Source of the DNA: Bacteroides sp.
GTDB lineage: Bacteria > Bacteroidota > Bacteroidia > Bacteroidales > Muribaculaceae
DNA length: 8,118 nucleotides
Direction of reading: 5' to 3'
NCBI GenBank assembly: GCA_014801655.1
Contig: JAAVDT010000057.1
Location: 32,417 to 40,534, forward strand
In this document: one piece after another, positions 1-4,783 of the stretch
Position numbering within the stretch: position 1 is the first letter of the stretch
Layout: each line of letters begins with the position of its first letter
Position numbers and translations under genes: made by a program
The notes under the pieces: generated by a model
The model's database searches: none
What the model was told of the DNA's origin: nothing
Seen by the model: only the letters and a program-made list of their open reading frames with translations

Positions 1-144
1 GACGGGAGACGGGCTTTGCGAATCAGGATAAAATATTGCAAACGGGATGCAACCAAAACAGTTTTGTCAAGCCCGAGCGGCAGCAAGTGTCTTGAGCCCG
101 GGACATGAGGGGGAAGAAGAGCCGTTCCATCACTTTCAGCCACT

Positions 145-210
145 TCAGGCCGAATTGCCAAGGGTGATGTAATCTTCCCGACCGATGCCGACGGTAAGGG
201 GCCGTGTCAT
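145..210 (-). CDS. Possible 21-codon ORF behind a consensus promoter
   Basis: A short frame opens with ATG at 210 on the minus strand, about 13 bases after the G of a perfect -7 box, and ends at a TGA at 147-145. The peptide begins MTRPLTVGIGRED. Its codons mostly end in C or G, as in the real genes nearby. An in-frame ATG at 237 would make it 30 residues, but that start lies upstream of the predicted transcript start. Beyond the stop the other two minus frames stay open for over 100 bases, one of them to the window edge, so this could be the start of a frameshifted or decayed gene. It could also be a leader peptide, or chance within a small RNA. I do not recognise it. Confidence 0.2.
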   Translation of the reverse strand: MTRPLTVGIGREDYITLGNSA

Positions 211-222
211 CGGTTTGCGCGA

Positions 223-254
223 CAAAATTACACACATTGGCCGAATTTTCCAAA
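223..254 (-). promoter_or_regulatory. Consensus Bacteroidetes promoter, firing left
   Basis: Read on the minus strand this is TTTG (254-251), exactly 20 bases, then TAATTTTG (230-223). That matches the Bacteroidetes primary sigma factor consensus TTTG-N19-21-TAnnTTTG at every fixed position. Transcription should start near 215-220 and run toward the left edge. It is the best promoter match in the window, yet no recognisable gene follows inside it. Confidence 0.65.
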
Positions 255-319
255 TCCCTGACCCGATATTTTCGTACACGGCGCGCTTCCGCAGATTTTT
301 TGCCCTTTGATGTCAAAAT

Positions 320-351
320 CTTGTTTTTTAATGAATGATTCACTAACTTTG
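320..351 (+). promoter_or_regulatory. Promoter of radical SAM gene, with palindrome in spacer
   Basis: The -33 element is CTTG (320-323), followed by 20 bases and a perfect -7 box TAACTTTG (344-351). Only four bases separate the box from the ATG at 356, so the transcript would begin at or next to the start codon. The spacer contains an 11-bp palindrome, TGAATGATTCA (332-342), placed where a repressor would block polymerase. The promoter match is direct; the operator is inference. Confidence 0.5.
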
Positions 352-355
352 GTGC

Positions 356-1186
356 ATGAACAGGATTATTAAGAGCGTTAAAACTGCGTTTCGGCGCATT
401 GCCGATCTGAAATCCATGCCGCTCAGGCTTGAGTTTCTCCTCACTGACTACTGCAACCTTAATTGCAAGGGCTGCACTCACTTTTCTCCACTCGCAGAGC
501 GAGAGTTTGAACCCCTGGAGATGGTGGGCCGGCAGATGGAAAAGCTCGCCGCGGTGTGTGGCGACACCGTGAAGCAGGTATATCTGATTGGCGGTGAGAC
601 GCTCCTTTATCCCGACCTGACTCAGGCAATGGATGTCGCACGCCGTTATTTCCACAGTCAGAAGATTTATATTTTCACAAACGGCCTCCTGCTGCCACGA
701 ATGAGCGCTGACTTCTGGGAAGCCGCGCGGCGCAACGATATTATAATAGCCATCACGCGCTACCCGATTAAGTTTGACTACGATGCCGCCGAGGAGCTCT
801 GCCGCACCAAGGGCGTTGACGTTGAGGTGTTTGCCGACCGCAGCGACAACGAAATGAATTTCTTCCGCTTCGCACTCGACCCCGAAGGCCGGCAGAACCG
901 CTACATCACGCATTTCAAATGCTACAACCGTGGCTGCATCAGCGTGGCCGGCGGCTACGTGTATCCCTGTTCGATATGCGCTTGTGTGCACAATCTCAAC
1001 AGAGCCACCGGCACAGACTTCCAACTGACCGACAAGGACCGACTGGATGTAAATGCAATTACCAATGTGCGTCAAATCAAGCGATTGCGCGACCTGCCCT
1101 CCGACTTCTGCCGTTACTGCAAGAATCCTCCCGCCCGAGTGGGTCATGCTCTTTCCCAACGCCGGAAAGAGGAATGGGTTGACTGA
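356..1186 (+). CDS. Radical SAM protein with C-terminal cysteine cluster
   Basis: This 276-residue radical SAM enzyme has the CxxxCxxC signature at C33, C37 and C40 (CNLNCKGC), which binds the 4Fe-4S cluster that cleaves S-adenosylmethionine. The GGE motif at 79-81 contacts the SAM amino group. A second cysteine set (C189, C194, C205, C208, C210, C252, C255) follows, spaced like a SPASM or twitch-type auxiliary cluster site. Such proteins modify peptides or small molecules; the substrate here cannot be read. Residues 1-20 are basic and look amphipathic. The start at 356 keeps this leader, but the promoter box is so close that the mRNA would be leaderless; the alternative ATG at 416 (residue 21) would leave a leader of about 60 bases. 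No peptide precursor or partner enzyme is adjacent. It converges on the next gene with a 22-base gap. The superfamily is certain; the role is not. Confidence 0.9.
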   Translation: MNRIIKSVKTAFRRIADLKSMPLRLEFLLTDYCNLNCKGCTHFSPLAEREFEPLEMVGRQMEKLAAVCGDTVKQVYLIGGETLLYPDLTQAMDVARRYFHSQKIYIFTNGLLLPRMSADFWEAARRNDIIIAITRYPIKFDYDAAEELCRTKGVDVEVFADRSDNEMNFFRFALDPEGRQNRYITHFKCYNRGCISVAGGYVYPCSICACVHNLNRATGTDFQLTDKDRLDVNAITNVRQIKRLRDLPSDFCRYCKNPPARVGHALSQRRKEEWVD

Positions 1187-1208
1187 TTGCAACCCTCATC
1201 GGCTGCGG

Positions 1209-2057
1209 CTACCGGAAGTCGACATTGTCGGGCGTCAGGCCCGACTGCCCCGTTGGGGGCATCGCATCAATGGCCGCCATTTCGGTCGGTGAGAGCGAGA
1301 AGTCAAACAGATTGATGTTCTGAGCCATACGCTCAGCGTGGAGAGACTTCGGCAGCGGAATGACGCCATGCTGCACAGCCCAGCGCAGACATATCTGAGC
1401 CACACTGCGCCCGTGGGCGCGGGCAATTGACACAAGCAGCGGATCGTTAAGCACACGCGTGCGCCCCAGAGGCGACCATCCCTCCACGGCGATGTCGGCC
1501 TCGCGGCAGCGACTCAGCGTGTCAAGCTGCATCCATCCGGGGTGAAACTCAATCTGATTCACGGCCGGAACGATGTCGCTCTCGCGGGCAAGCGCATCAA
1601 GATGCTCACGCCCGAAATTGCTCACCCCGATGGCCCTCACACGCCCCTCGGAAAGCAGGCGGCACATTGCCCGCCACGTCTCCGCATTAATCCGCTGCCA
1701 ATCGTCGGCCACCGCCGCCGAAGCCGGCCAGTGAATCAGATAAAGATCCACATAATCCAAGCCCAACGCCTGCGCCGATCGGTCGAAAGCCCTCAGCGTA
1801 GAGTCATAGCCACGGTCGGCATTGGCCACCTTAGTGGTCACCACCAACTCATCGCGCCCCACGCCCGACTCGGCAATAGCTTGCCCCACAGCACGTTCGT
1901 TAGCATAGAGCGAAGCAGTGTCAATCAGCCGATAGCCACAAGCAATAGCCCGGCGGACAGCCTCCCGCCCCTCAGCATCATCCGGCGCCTTGTAAGTGCC
2001 GAACCCAACGGCCGGCACCGCCACCCCATTATTAAGCAAAATCTCAGGAATCATCAT
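1209..2057 (-). CDS. Aldo/keto reductase
   Basis: This is an NAD(P)H-dependent oxidoreductase of the aldo/keto reductase superfamily, 282 residues from the chosen start, a normal length. The eight-stranded barrel opens with IPEILLNNGVAVPAVGFGTY. The catalytic tetrad is present: D46 and Y51 (LIDTASLY), K76 (VVTTKV) and H109 (YLIHWP). IGVSNF near residue 150, PAVNQIEFHP, and the late IPLPKS...ER...NI segment that grips the cofactor 2'-phosphate are all typical. It most resembles the 2,5-diketo-D-gluconate reductase-like branch, so it probably reduces small aldehydes or ketones in the cytoplasm; the true substrate is unknown. The frame continues upstream to a TTG at 2132, but the added residues look non-coding and the family begins at the tandem ATGs (2057 and 2054). 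It appears to be transcribed alone; no clear promoter was found. Confidence 0.92.
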   Translation of the reverse strand: MMIPEILLNNGVAVPAVGFGTYKAPDDAEGREAVRRAIACGYRLIDTASLYANERAVGQAIAESGVGRDELVVTTKVANADRGYDSTLRAFDRSAQALGLDYVDLYLIHWPASAAVADDWQRINAETWRAMCRLLSEGRVRAIGVSNFGREHLDALARESDIVPAVNQIEFHPGWMQLDTLSRCREADIAVEGWSPLGRTRVLNDPLLVSIARAHGRSVAQICLRWAVQHGVIPLPKSLHAERMAQNINLFDFSLSPTEMAAIDAMPPTGQSGLTPDNVDFR

Positions 2058-2163
2058 AACTAAGTGTTCGAATCTTTTTCCAGTAAAAACACCACCCCCA
2101 ACCCGAAAGTTCATGGCGGCATTTCTCATCAATCCACTTCGTCGGGAGCATTGATAAGCATGT

Positions 2164-2211
2164 AAAATCAGCCATATAGGCTCGCGGGTGGCGGGCTATA
2201 TGGCTGATTTT
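2164..2211 (-). terminator. Hairpin terminator after lipoprotein gene
   Basis: A perfect 16-bp inverted repeat has arms 2164-2179 and 2196-2211, with a 16-base G+C-rich loop that can form a further 3-bp stem (2183-2185 with 2191-2193). The outer ends are AAAA and TTTT, so it could work on either strand. It lies 35 bases past the stop of the minus-strand lipoprotein gene, whose transcript it most likely ends, and shields the reductase gene that follows in the same direction. Confidence 0.75.
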
Positions 2212-2245
2212 GTTTGGGCTTGGGAAATTTGTCTGCGGCGCGGGA

Positions 2246-2680
2246 TTACATCATGCTCTGCGCCATTTTCTGGGCGATTTTGTTGAGGCGGGTCACCTGG
2301 GCGGTGGTCATTTCGTTTTCGGCTTTTTCGAGTTTGTTGGAGAGGCTTTCGGCTTTTTCAAGGAGTGAAGTGTATTCGGTCATGGCCGACATGTCGCCTG
2401 CCATTACTTTCTTTGACAGTGAGCTGACTTGGTTGCAGTAGTCTTCATATTCGTCGAGCACTTTGTCCCAGTCGTTTGAGGCGGCGGGTGCGGGCTCCGA
2501 TACTTCTTCTTCGGCAGGGGCTGCTTCTGACTGTGGCGCTGCAATGGTGTCAATGCCGTCATAGTCGTCGGCGGTTGAAGTTTCGATTGTTTCTGATTCG
2601 GTGGATTCCTGTTTGTTGCCGCAGGCGGTCATTGAGGCGAGGGCGATTGCAAGAGCAATAGAGATTTTTCCGATTTTCAT
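2246..2680 (-). CDS. Small lipoprotein, possibly DUF6591-like
   Basis: This encodes a 144-residue lipoprotein. Residues 1-19 form a signal peptide (MKIGK, then a hydrophobic stretch) ending in a lipobox, MTAC, with C20 as the lipidated cysteine, so the mature protein should be membrane-anchored in the envelope. Residues 21-68 are a low-complexity linker rich in Glu, Ser, Ala and Pro. Residues 70-144 are charged and helical, beginning DWDKVLDEYEDYCNQ and probably coiled-coil. The DWDxxLDEYExY pattern followed by a SLLEKAESL-type helix recalls the DUF6591 family of Bacteroidetes; that assignment is from memory. Function is unknown. It has its own promoter (2771-2802), a leader of about 85 bases and a terminator, so it appears monocistronic. 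Confidence 0.85.
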   Translation of the reverse strand: MKIGKISIALAIALASMTACGNKQESTESETIETSTADDYDGIDTIAAPQSEAAPAEEEVSEPAPAASNDWDKVLDEYEDYCNQVSSLSKKVMAGDMSAMTEYTSLLEKAESLSNKLEKAENEMTTAQVTRLNKIAQKMAQSMM

Positions 2681-2765
2681 TTGTGTTTGATTTGCTTTAA
2701 GATGTTAGTAATGATTTGGTTGGATGGCAGAGTCAGACTCGTTGAGCATAACGCCTCGGCCATCC
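2681..2765 (-). other. Putative structured 5' leader of lipoprotein mRNA
   Basis: If transcription begins near 2765, as the upstream -7 box predicts, the mRNA opens with GGATGGC (2765-2759), which pairs perfectly with GCCATCC (2728-2722). The enclosed 30 bases can form CGTT/AACG and include the palindrome GAGTCAGACTC (2730-2740 on the plus strand). A 14-codon frame, MLNESDSAIQPNHY, runs from 2749 to 2705 inside the leader. This may be a regulatory or stability element, but no known riboswitch class is recognised. Confidence 0.3.
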
Positions 2766-2770
2766 GCTGA

Positions 2771-2802
2771 CAAAATTACAACATTCACTTCTCCAAACCA
2801 AC
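2771..2802 (-). promoter_or_regulatory. Promoter of lipoprotein gene
   Basis: On the minus strand GTTG (2802-2799, three of four consensus bases) is followed by 20 bases and a perfect -7 box, TAATTTTG (2778-2771). This places the transcript start near 2765, about 85 bases before the lipoprotein ATG at 2680. Confidence 0.55.
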
Positions 2803-2841
2803 TTACACCCCCAAAATGGAACAAAATGGATTAGCTTCACC

Positions 2842-2991
2842 TTATGAGCGGGAGGCGTTGAGGATTTTCCAGAAGTCGAGGGTCTGCGGGGTTAGTTCGT
2901 TGGCTCTGGGGTTGACCATCAGGCCTTCGGGGATTGTGGGGATGAGCTCCCGGAGGCAGTCGTCGGGATTCCAAAAAATAAGATGTACCAT
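2842..2991 (-). CDS. Small hypothetical protein, 49 residues
   Basis: A short frame starts with ATG at 2991 and ends with TAA at 2844-2842. The peptide begins MVHLIFWNPDDCLREL and ends TLDFWKILNASRS. Evidence for coding is compositional: its codons end overwhelmingly in C or G, as in neighbouring genes, and it has the mix of acidic, Pro, Trp and hydrophobic residues of a folded domain or a conserved C-terminus. There is no signal peptide or membrane helix. The frame is closed by a TAA only five codons upstream of the ATG, so it is either a complete small gene or the surviving end of a larger one. No consensus promoter lies just upstream. I do not recognise the family. Confidence 0.4.
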   Translation of the reverse strand: MVHLIFWNPDDCLRELIPTIPEGLMVNPRANELTPQTLDFWKILNASRS

Positions 2992-3030
2992 AAAGCATGG
3001 AGATTAGGATTTTTGCTCCGCCAAACTCTG

Positions 3031-3054
3031 CCCGCCGGAAGTTTTTCCGGCAGG
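3031..3054. repeat. G+C-rich hairpin upstream of the MFS gene
   Basis: GCCGGAA (3034-3040) and TTCCGGC (3045-3051) form a perfect 7-bp stem with a GTTT loop, extended past one mismatch by CC/GG (3031-3032 with 3053-3054). It lies between the minus-strand small ORF and the plus-strand transporter. No T-run follows the stem on either strand, so it is not a standard terminator. A regulatory site or a gene remnant are both possible. Confidence 0.4.
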
Positions 3055-3117
3055 GAGGTAAACCATTGCGGGGTTGCGGAAGTTATTAATGTGTAACCCT
3101 TTCTAATTCTTTGCGCG

Positions 3118-4350
3118 ATGAAATATGTCTCTAATGGTCGGGGATCGCTCCCGCTGATCACTCTCATAGCTTTGCTTTCGGTGTCGCTCACCGTCAATCT
3201 TCCGGGTCTGGCCGTGTCGCCGATGCTTGGCAAAATTGCTGACTTGTTTCCTGATGCGAGTCAGCTCGAAGTGCAGCTGCTGACGCTGCTTCCTAATCTT
3301 GTCATTATTCCGATGATATTGATTTCCGGCAAGATAACCACGGTCAGAAACCAGACGGCTGTGCTTGCCACGGGGCTTGCAATCTTTCTGTTGGCGGGTG
3401 TGCTCTATCTGTTTGCCGACACGATGCCGATGCTCGTGGGGCTTGGGGCGCTGCTTGGCGTTGGGTGCGGTCTGATTGTTCCGATAGCGGCTGGTCAGCT
3501 CGGTGAGTGGTTCTACGGTCGCGAGAAAGTGCGTGTGCTTGGCTTTAAGTCCGGCACTTCCAACGGCATTGTGATTCTTGCGACCATATTCGTTGGATGG
3601 GCCGCAGATTTCAGTTGGCACACTTCGTTCAGTGTCTATCTGGTGCCGATTATTCCTCTGCTGCTGCTCCCATTCATGACCAATACGTTCATTCGCGGTC
3701 ATCTCCGGCAGTCGGCACCCGCGGCTGCGGCTTCGGGTCAGTCGGCAAATGTGGAGCCTGCGCGCCGTTTTGCGCGCCCCATCGTGACGCTCTGCGGCGT
3801 CATCGGCCTCTATATAGCGCTGACTGCCACTTCGATGGTGTTCACCTACTATCTTCCGTTCACGATGAAGCACTATGGGCTGACCTCCTCGCAGGTTGGC
3901 ATAGCTTCGGCTATGTTCTATGTCACGGCCATGATCGGCGGCTTCTCGCTGACGCCGTTCATCCGGCTGGTCGGTCGCACGGGTCTGTTTGTCTGCATCA
4001 TTATCATGGCTGCGGGTCTGCTCATTCTCGGATGTTTCCATTCGATGGCCACTTACGTTGTCGGCGTGCTGCTCATCGGCCTTGGCTACGGCTTCTTCCA
4101 GCCCATCATCTACAATAAAACCACCGAACTTGCCCCCAATAAGGCCTTGTCCACCAAATACTTCTCCTATACTCTGGCCGGCAACTACATCGCACTCTCC
4201 ATCGTGCCTCTGATTGTGGAGCTTTTCCAGTATGTTTTCAACAACCACACCGCCGATTTCCCCTACTATCTCAATGCCGCCCTTCTGGCCATTGTGCTCA
4301 TCGTCGGCCTCCTCTGCCGCCGCTCCTTTGTCTGGACCACGGGGAAGTGA
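3118..4350 (+). CDS. MFS transporter
   Basis: This 410-residue integral inner-membrane protein has about twelve hydrophobic helices in two groups of six, joined by a hydrophilic, Ala- and Arg-rich central loop at roughly residues 186-220. That is the major facilitator superfamily fold and usual length. Helix 1 ends LPGLAVSPM, and the segment PDASQLEVQLLTLLPNL before helix 2 is typical of drug:proton antiporter-like bacterial members. The loop after helix 2 (ISGKITTVRNQ) corresponds to motif A but keeps only part of it, lacking the usual DRxGRR core. The substrate cannot be deduced; an efflux carrier for a small organic molecule is a reasonable guess. It stands alone, with no regulator beside it. 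A TTTG-ending A+T-rich stretch just before the ATG (3106-3113) is a poor promoter match. Confidence 0.88.
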   Translation: MKYVSNGRGSLPLITLIALLSVSLTVNLPGLAVSPMLGKIADLFPDASQLEVQLLTLLPNLVIIPMILISGKITTVRNQTAVLATGLAIFLLAGVLYLFADTMPMLVGLGALLGVGCGLIVPIAAGQLGEWFYGREKVRVLGFKSGTSNGIVILATIFVGWAADFSWHTSFSVYLVPIIPLLLLPFMTNTFIRGHLRQSAPAAAASGQSANVEPARRFARPIVTLCGVIGLYIALTATSMVFTYYLPFTMKHYGLTSSQVGIASAMFYVTAMIGGFSLTPFIRLVGRTGLFVCIIIMAAGLLILGCFHSMATYVVGVLLIGLGYGFFQPIIYNKTTELAPNKALSTKYFSYTLAGNYIALSIVPLIVELFQYVFNNHTADFPYYLNAALLAIVLIVGLLCRRSFVWTTGK

Positions 4351-4361
4351 GAGTAGTGTAA

Positions 4362-4558
4362 AGAGTTTAGAGGTTGGAACTTAGGGATTTGAAAACCTAC
4401 GGAACTTTTTTGTCGGCTTGCGCCTCAATTACTGAACGGAGCGGAACAGACGCGGACCTTTTATTTTTTTATTCGCTTGACTTTGAACGCGCGGGGAGTC
4501 GCTTCGCTCTCCGGGCACGAACTCGCGGAACCCCTGATAGAGAACAGAGAGTTTAGAG
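4362..4558. repeat. 11-bp direct repeats flanking a 175-bp segment
   Basis: AGAGTTTAGAG occurs at 4362-4372 and again at 4548-4558. Each copy also has GAGAGTAG beside it, before the first copy and overlapping the end of the second. The segment between has no terminal inverted repeats and no ORF of note. It may be an insertion footprint, or just the low-complexity purine-rich repeat common between genes in this group. Confidence 0.35.
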
Positions 4559-4589
4559 AGTAGAGTTTTATCCGCTGGATGTTGAGTTT

Positions 4590-4609
4590 ATCTGCCGTGA
4601 ACGGCAGAT
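4590..4609. repeat. Perfect 9-bp-arm palindrome
   Basis: ATCTGCCGT (4590-4598) and ACGGCAGAT (4601-4609) are exact inverted copies separated by GA. As RNA it would be a stem closed by a TGAA tetraloop. No T-run follows, and it lies 240 bases past the transporter stop, so a protein-binding site is as likely as a terminator. Confidence 0.5.
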
Positions 4610-4635
4610 GATACCCGTATGGCTCGAATGATTAT

Positions 4636-4679
4636 GATTGCTAATGAATAAAAATCGCCATTTTTATTTATTAGTAATT
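4636..4679 (+). repeat. 20-bp fold-back with CGCC loop
   Basis: Bases 4636-4655 pair with 4660-4679 around the tetraloop CGCC. The inner nine pairs (AATAAAAAT with ATTTTTATT) are perfect. All three imperfections (4646/4669, 4640/4675, 4636/4679) are G on the left facing T on the right, which pair as G-U in plus-strand RNA but become C-A mismatches in minus-strand RNA. This suggests a transcribed structure read on the plus strand. Its right arm is the first unit of the tandem repeat that follows. Confidence 0.6.
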
Positions 4680-4722
4680 TAAACTTTGCGCTGTTTTTAT
4701 TTATTACTAATTTAAATTTGCG
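4661..4722 (+). repeat. Imperfect tandem repeat of about 30 bp
   Basis: Bases 4661-4690 and 4694-4722 share TTTTTATTTATTA, one differing base (G at 4674, C at 4707), TAATTTAAA, and then TTTGCG, with a single extra C (4684) in the first unit. The second unit contains a perfect -7 box, TAAATTTG (4713-4720), but only a weak -33 partner; in the first unit the extra base spoils the box. The fold-back's left arm could pair with either unit. Confidence 0.65.
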
Positions 4723-4731
4723 GGGCGATTT

Positions 4732-4763
4732 ATTGCAGAGAAACAATGAATACGTTATATTTG
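4732..4763 (+). promoter_or_regulatory. Promoter of AAA/DUF4143 ATPase gene
   Basis: ATTG (4732-4735), 20 bases, then a perfect -7 box TATATTTG (4756-4763). Transcription would start near 4768-4771, giving a leader of about 15 bases before the ATG at 4784. The frame itself extends upstream to a TTG at 4718, but that lies before the promoter box, so the ATG is the true start. Confidence 0.6.
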
Positions 4764-4782
4764 CAGCAGATATAACGCAAAT
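4753..4782 (+). promoter_or_regulatory. Overlapping inverted repeats on the -7 box
   Basis: CGTTATAT (4753-4760) is repeated inverted as ATATAACG (4770-4777), and ATTTGC (4759-4764) is repeated inverted as GCAAAT (4777-4782). The two pairs overlap and cannot both form stems at once. Together they cover the -7 box, the expected transcript start and the leader up to the start codon, as expected for an operator. TTTGC also occurs at 4685 and 4717 in the tandem repeats. Confidence 0.45.
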
Positions 4783-4783
4783 T

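Larger units (their letters stand above)
4351..4783. other. 433-bp intergenic region rich in repeats
   Basis: I find no gene here. The left half (4351-4580) mixes purine-rich GAG/TTTAGAG runs with a G+C-rich stretch that has a weak stem (GGGGAG with CTCTCC, around 4494-4513). The right half (4590-4783) becomes strongly A+T-rich and carries a palindrome, a long fold-back, a tandem repeat and the ATPase promoter, each listed separately. The change in composition coincides with the ATPase module, as though it were one inserted unit. Confidence 0.6.

Noticed and set aside
23..1192. 389-codon minus-strand frame opposite the radical SAM gene
   Set aside because: It mirrors a gene with clear CxxxCxxC and GGE motifs, and its own translation shows no recognisable domain; it is an antisense shadow.
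2055..2062. TAGTTATG on the minus strand as a -7 box for the reductase
   Set aside because: It has one mismatch, overlaps the start codon and has no -33 partner, so it would start transcripts inside the gene.
2074..2082. GTTCGAATC, like a tRNA T-loop
   Set aside because: No acceptor stem, anticodon arm or CCA context surrounds it; isolated chance match.
2816..3007. 63-codon plus-strand frame in the lipoprotein-MFS gap
   Set aside because: The opposite strand in the same stretch has better coding character (the 49-residue ORF), and this frame's composition is unconvincing.
3104..3113. TAATTCTTTG before the MFS start as a -7 box
   Set aside because: The spacing between TA and TTTG is two bases too long and no -33 element lies at the right distance.
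3103..4248. 381-codon minus-strand frame opposite the MFS gene
   Set aside because: The product is extremely rich in Arg, His and Asp/Glu, as expected from the complement of hydrophobic membrane codons, so it is a shadow.
4490..4545. CCCTGATAGAG near a G+C hairpin, resembling part of a TPP riboswitch
   Set aside because: The CTGAGA element and the long conserved CCTGATCTGGATAA core are missing, and the next gene is an ATPase, not a thiamine gene.
4374..4556. 60-codon plus-strand frame in the repeat-rich gap
   Set aside because: It has a non-ATG start and low-complexity, charged composition, and lies between direct repeats without a promoter; probably chance.
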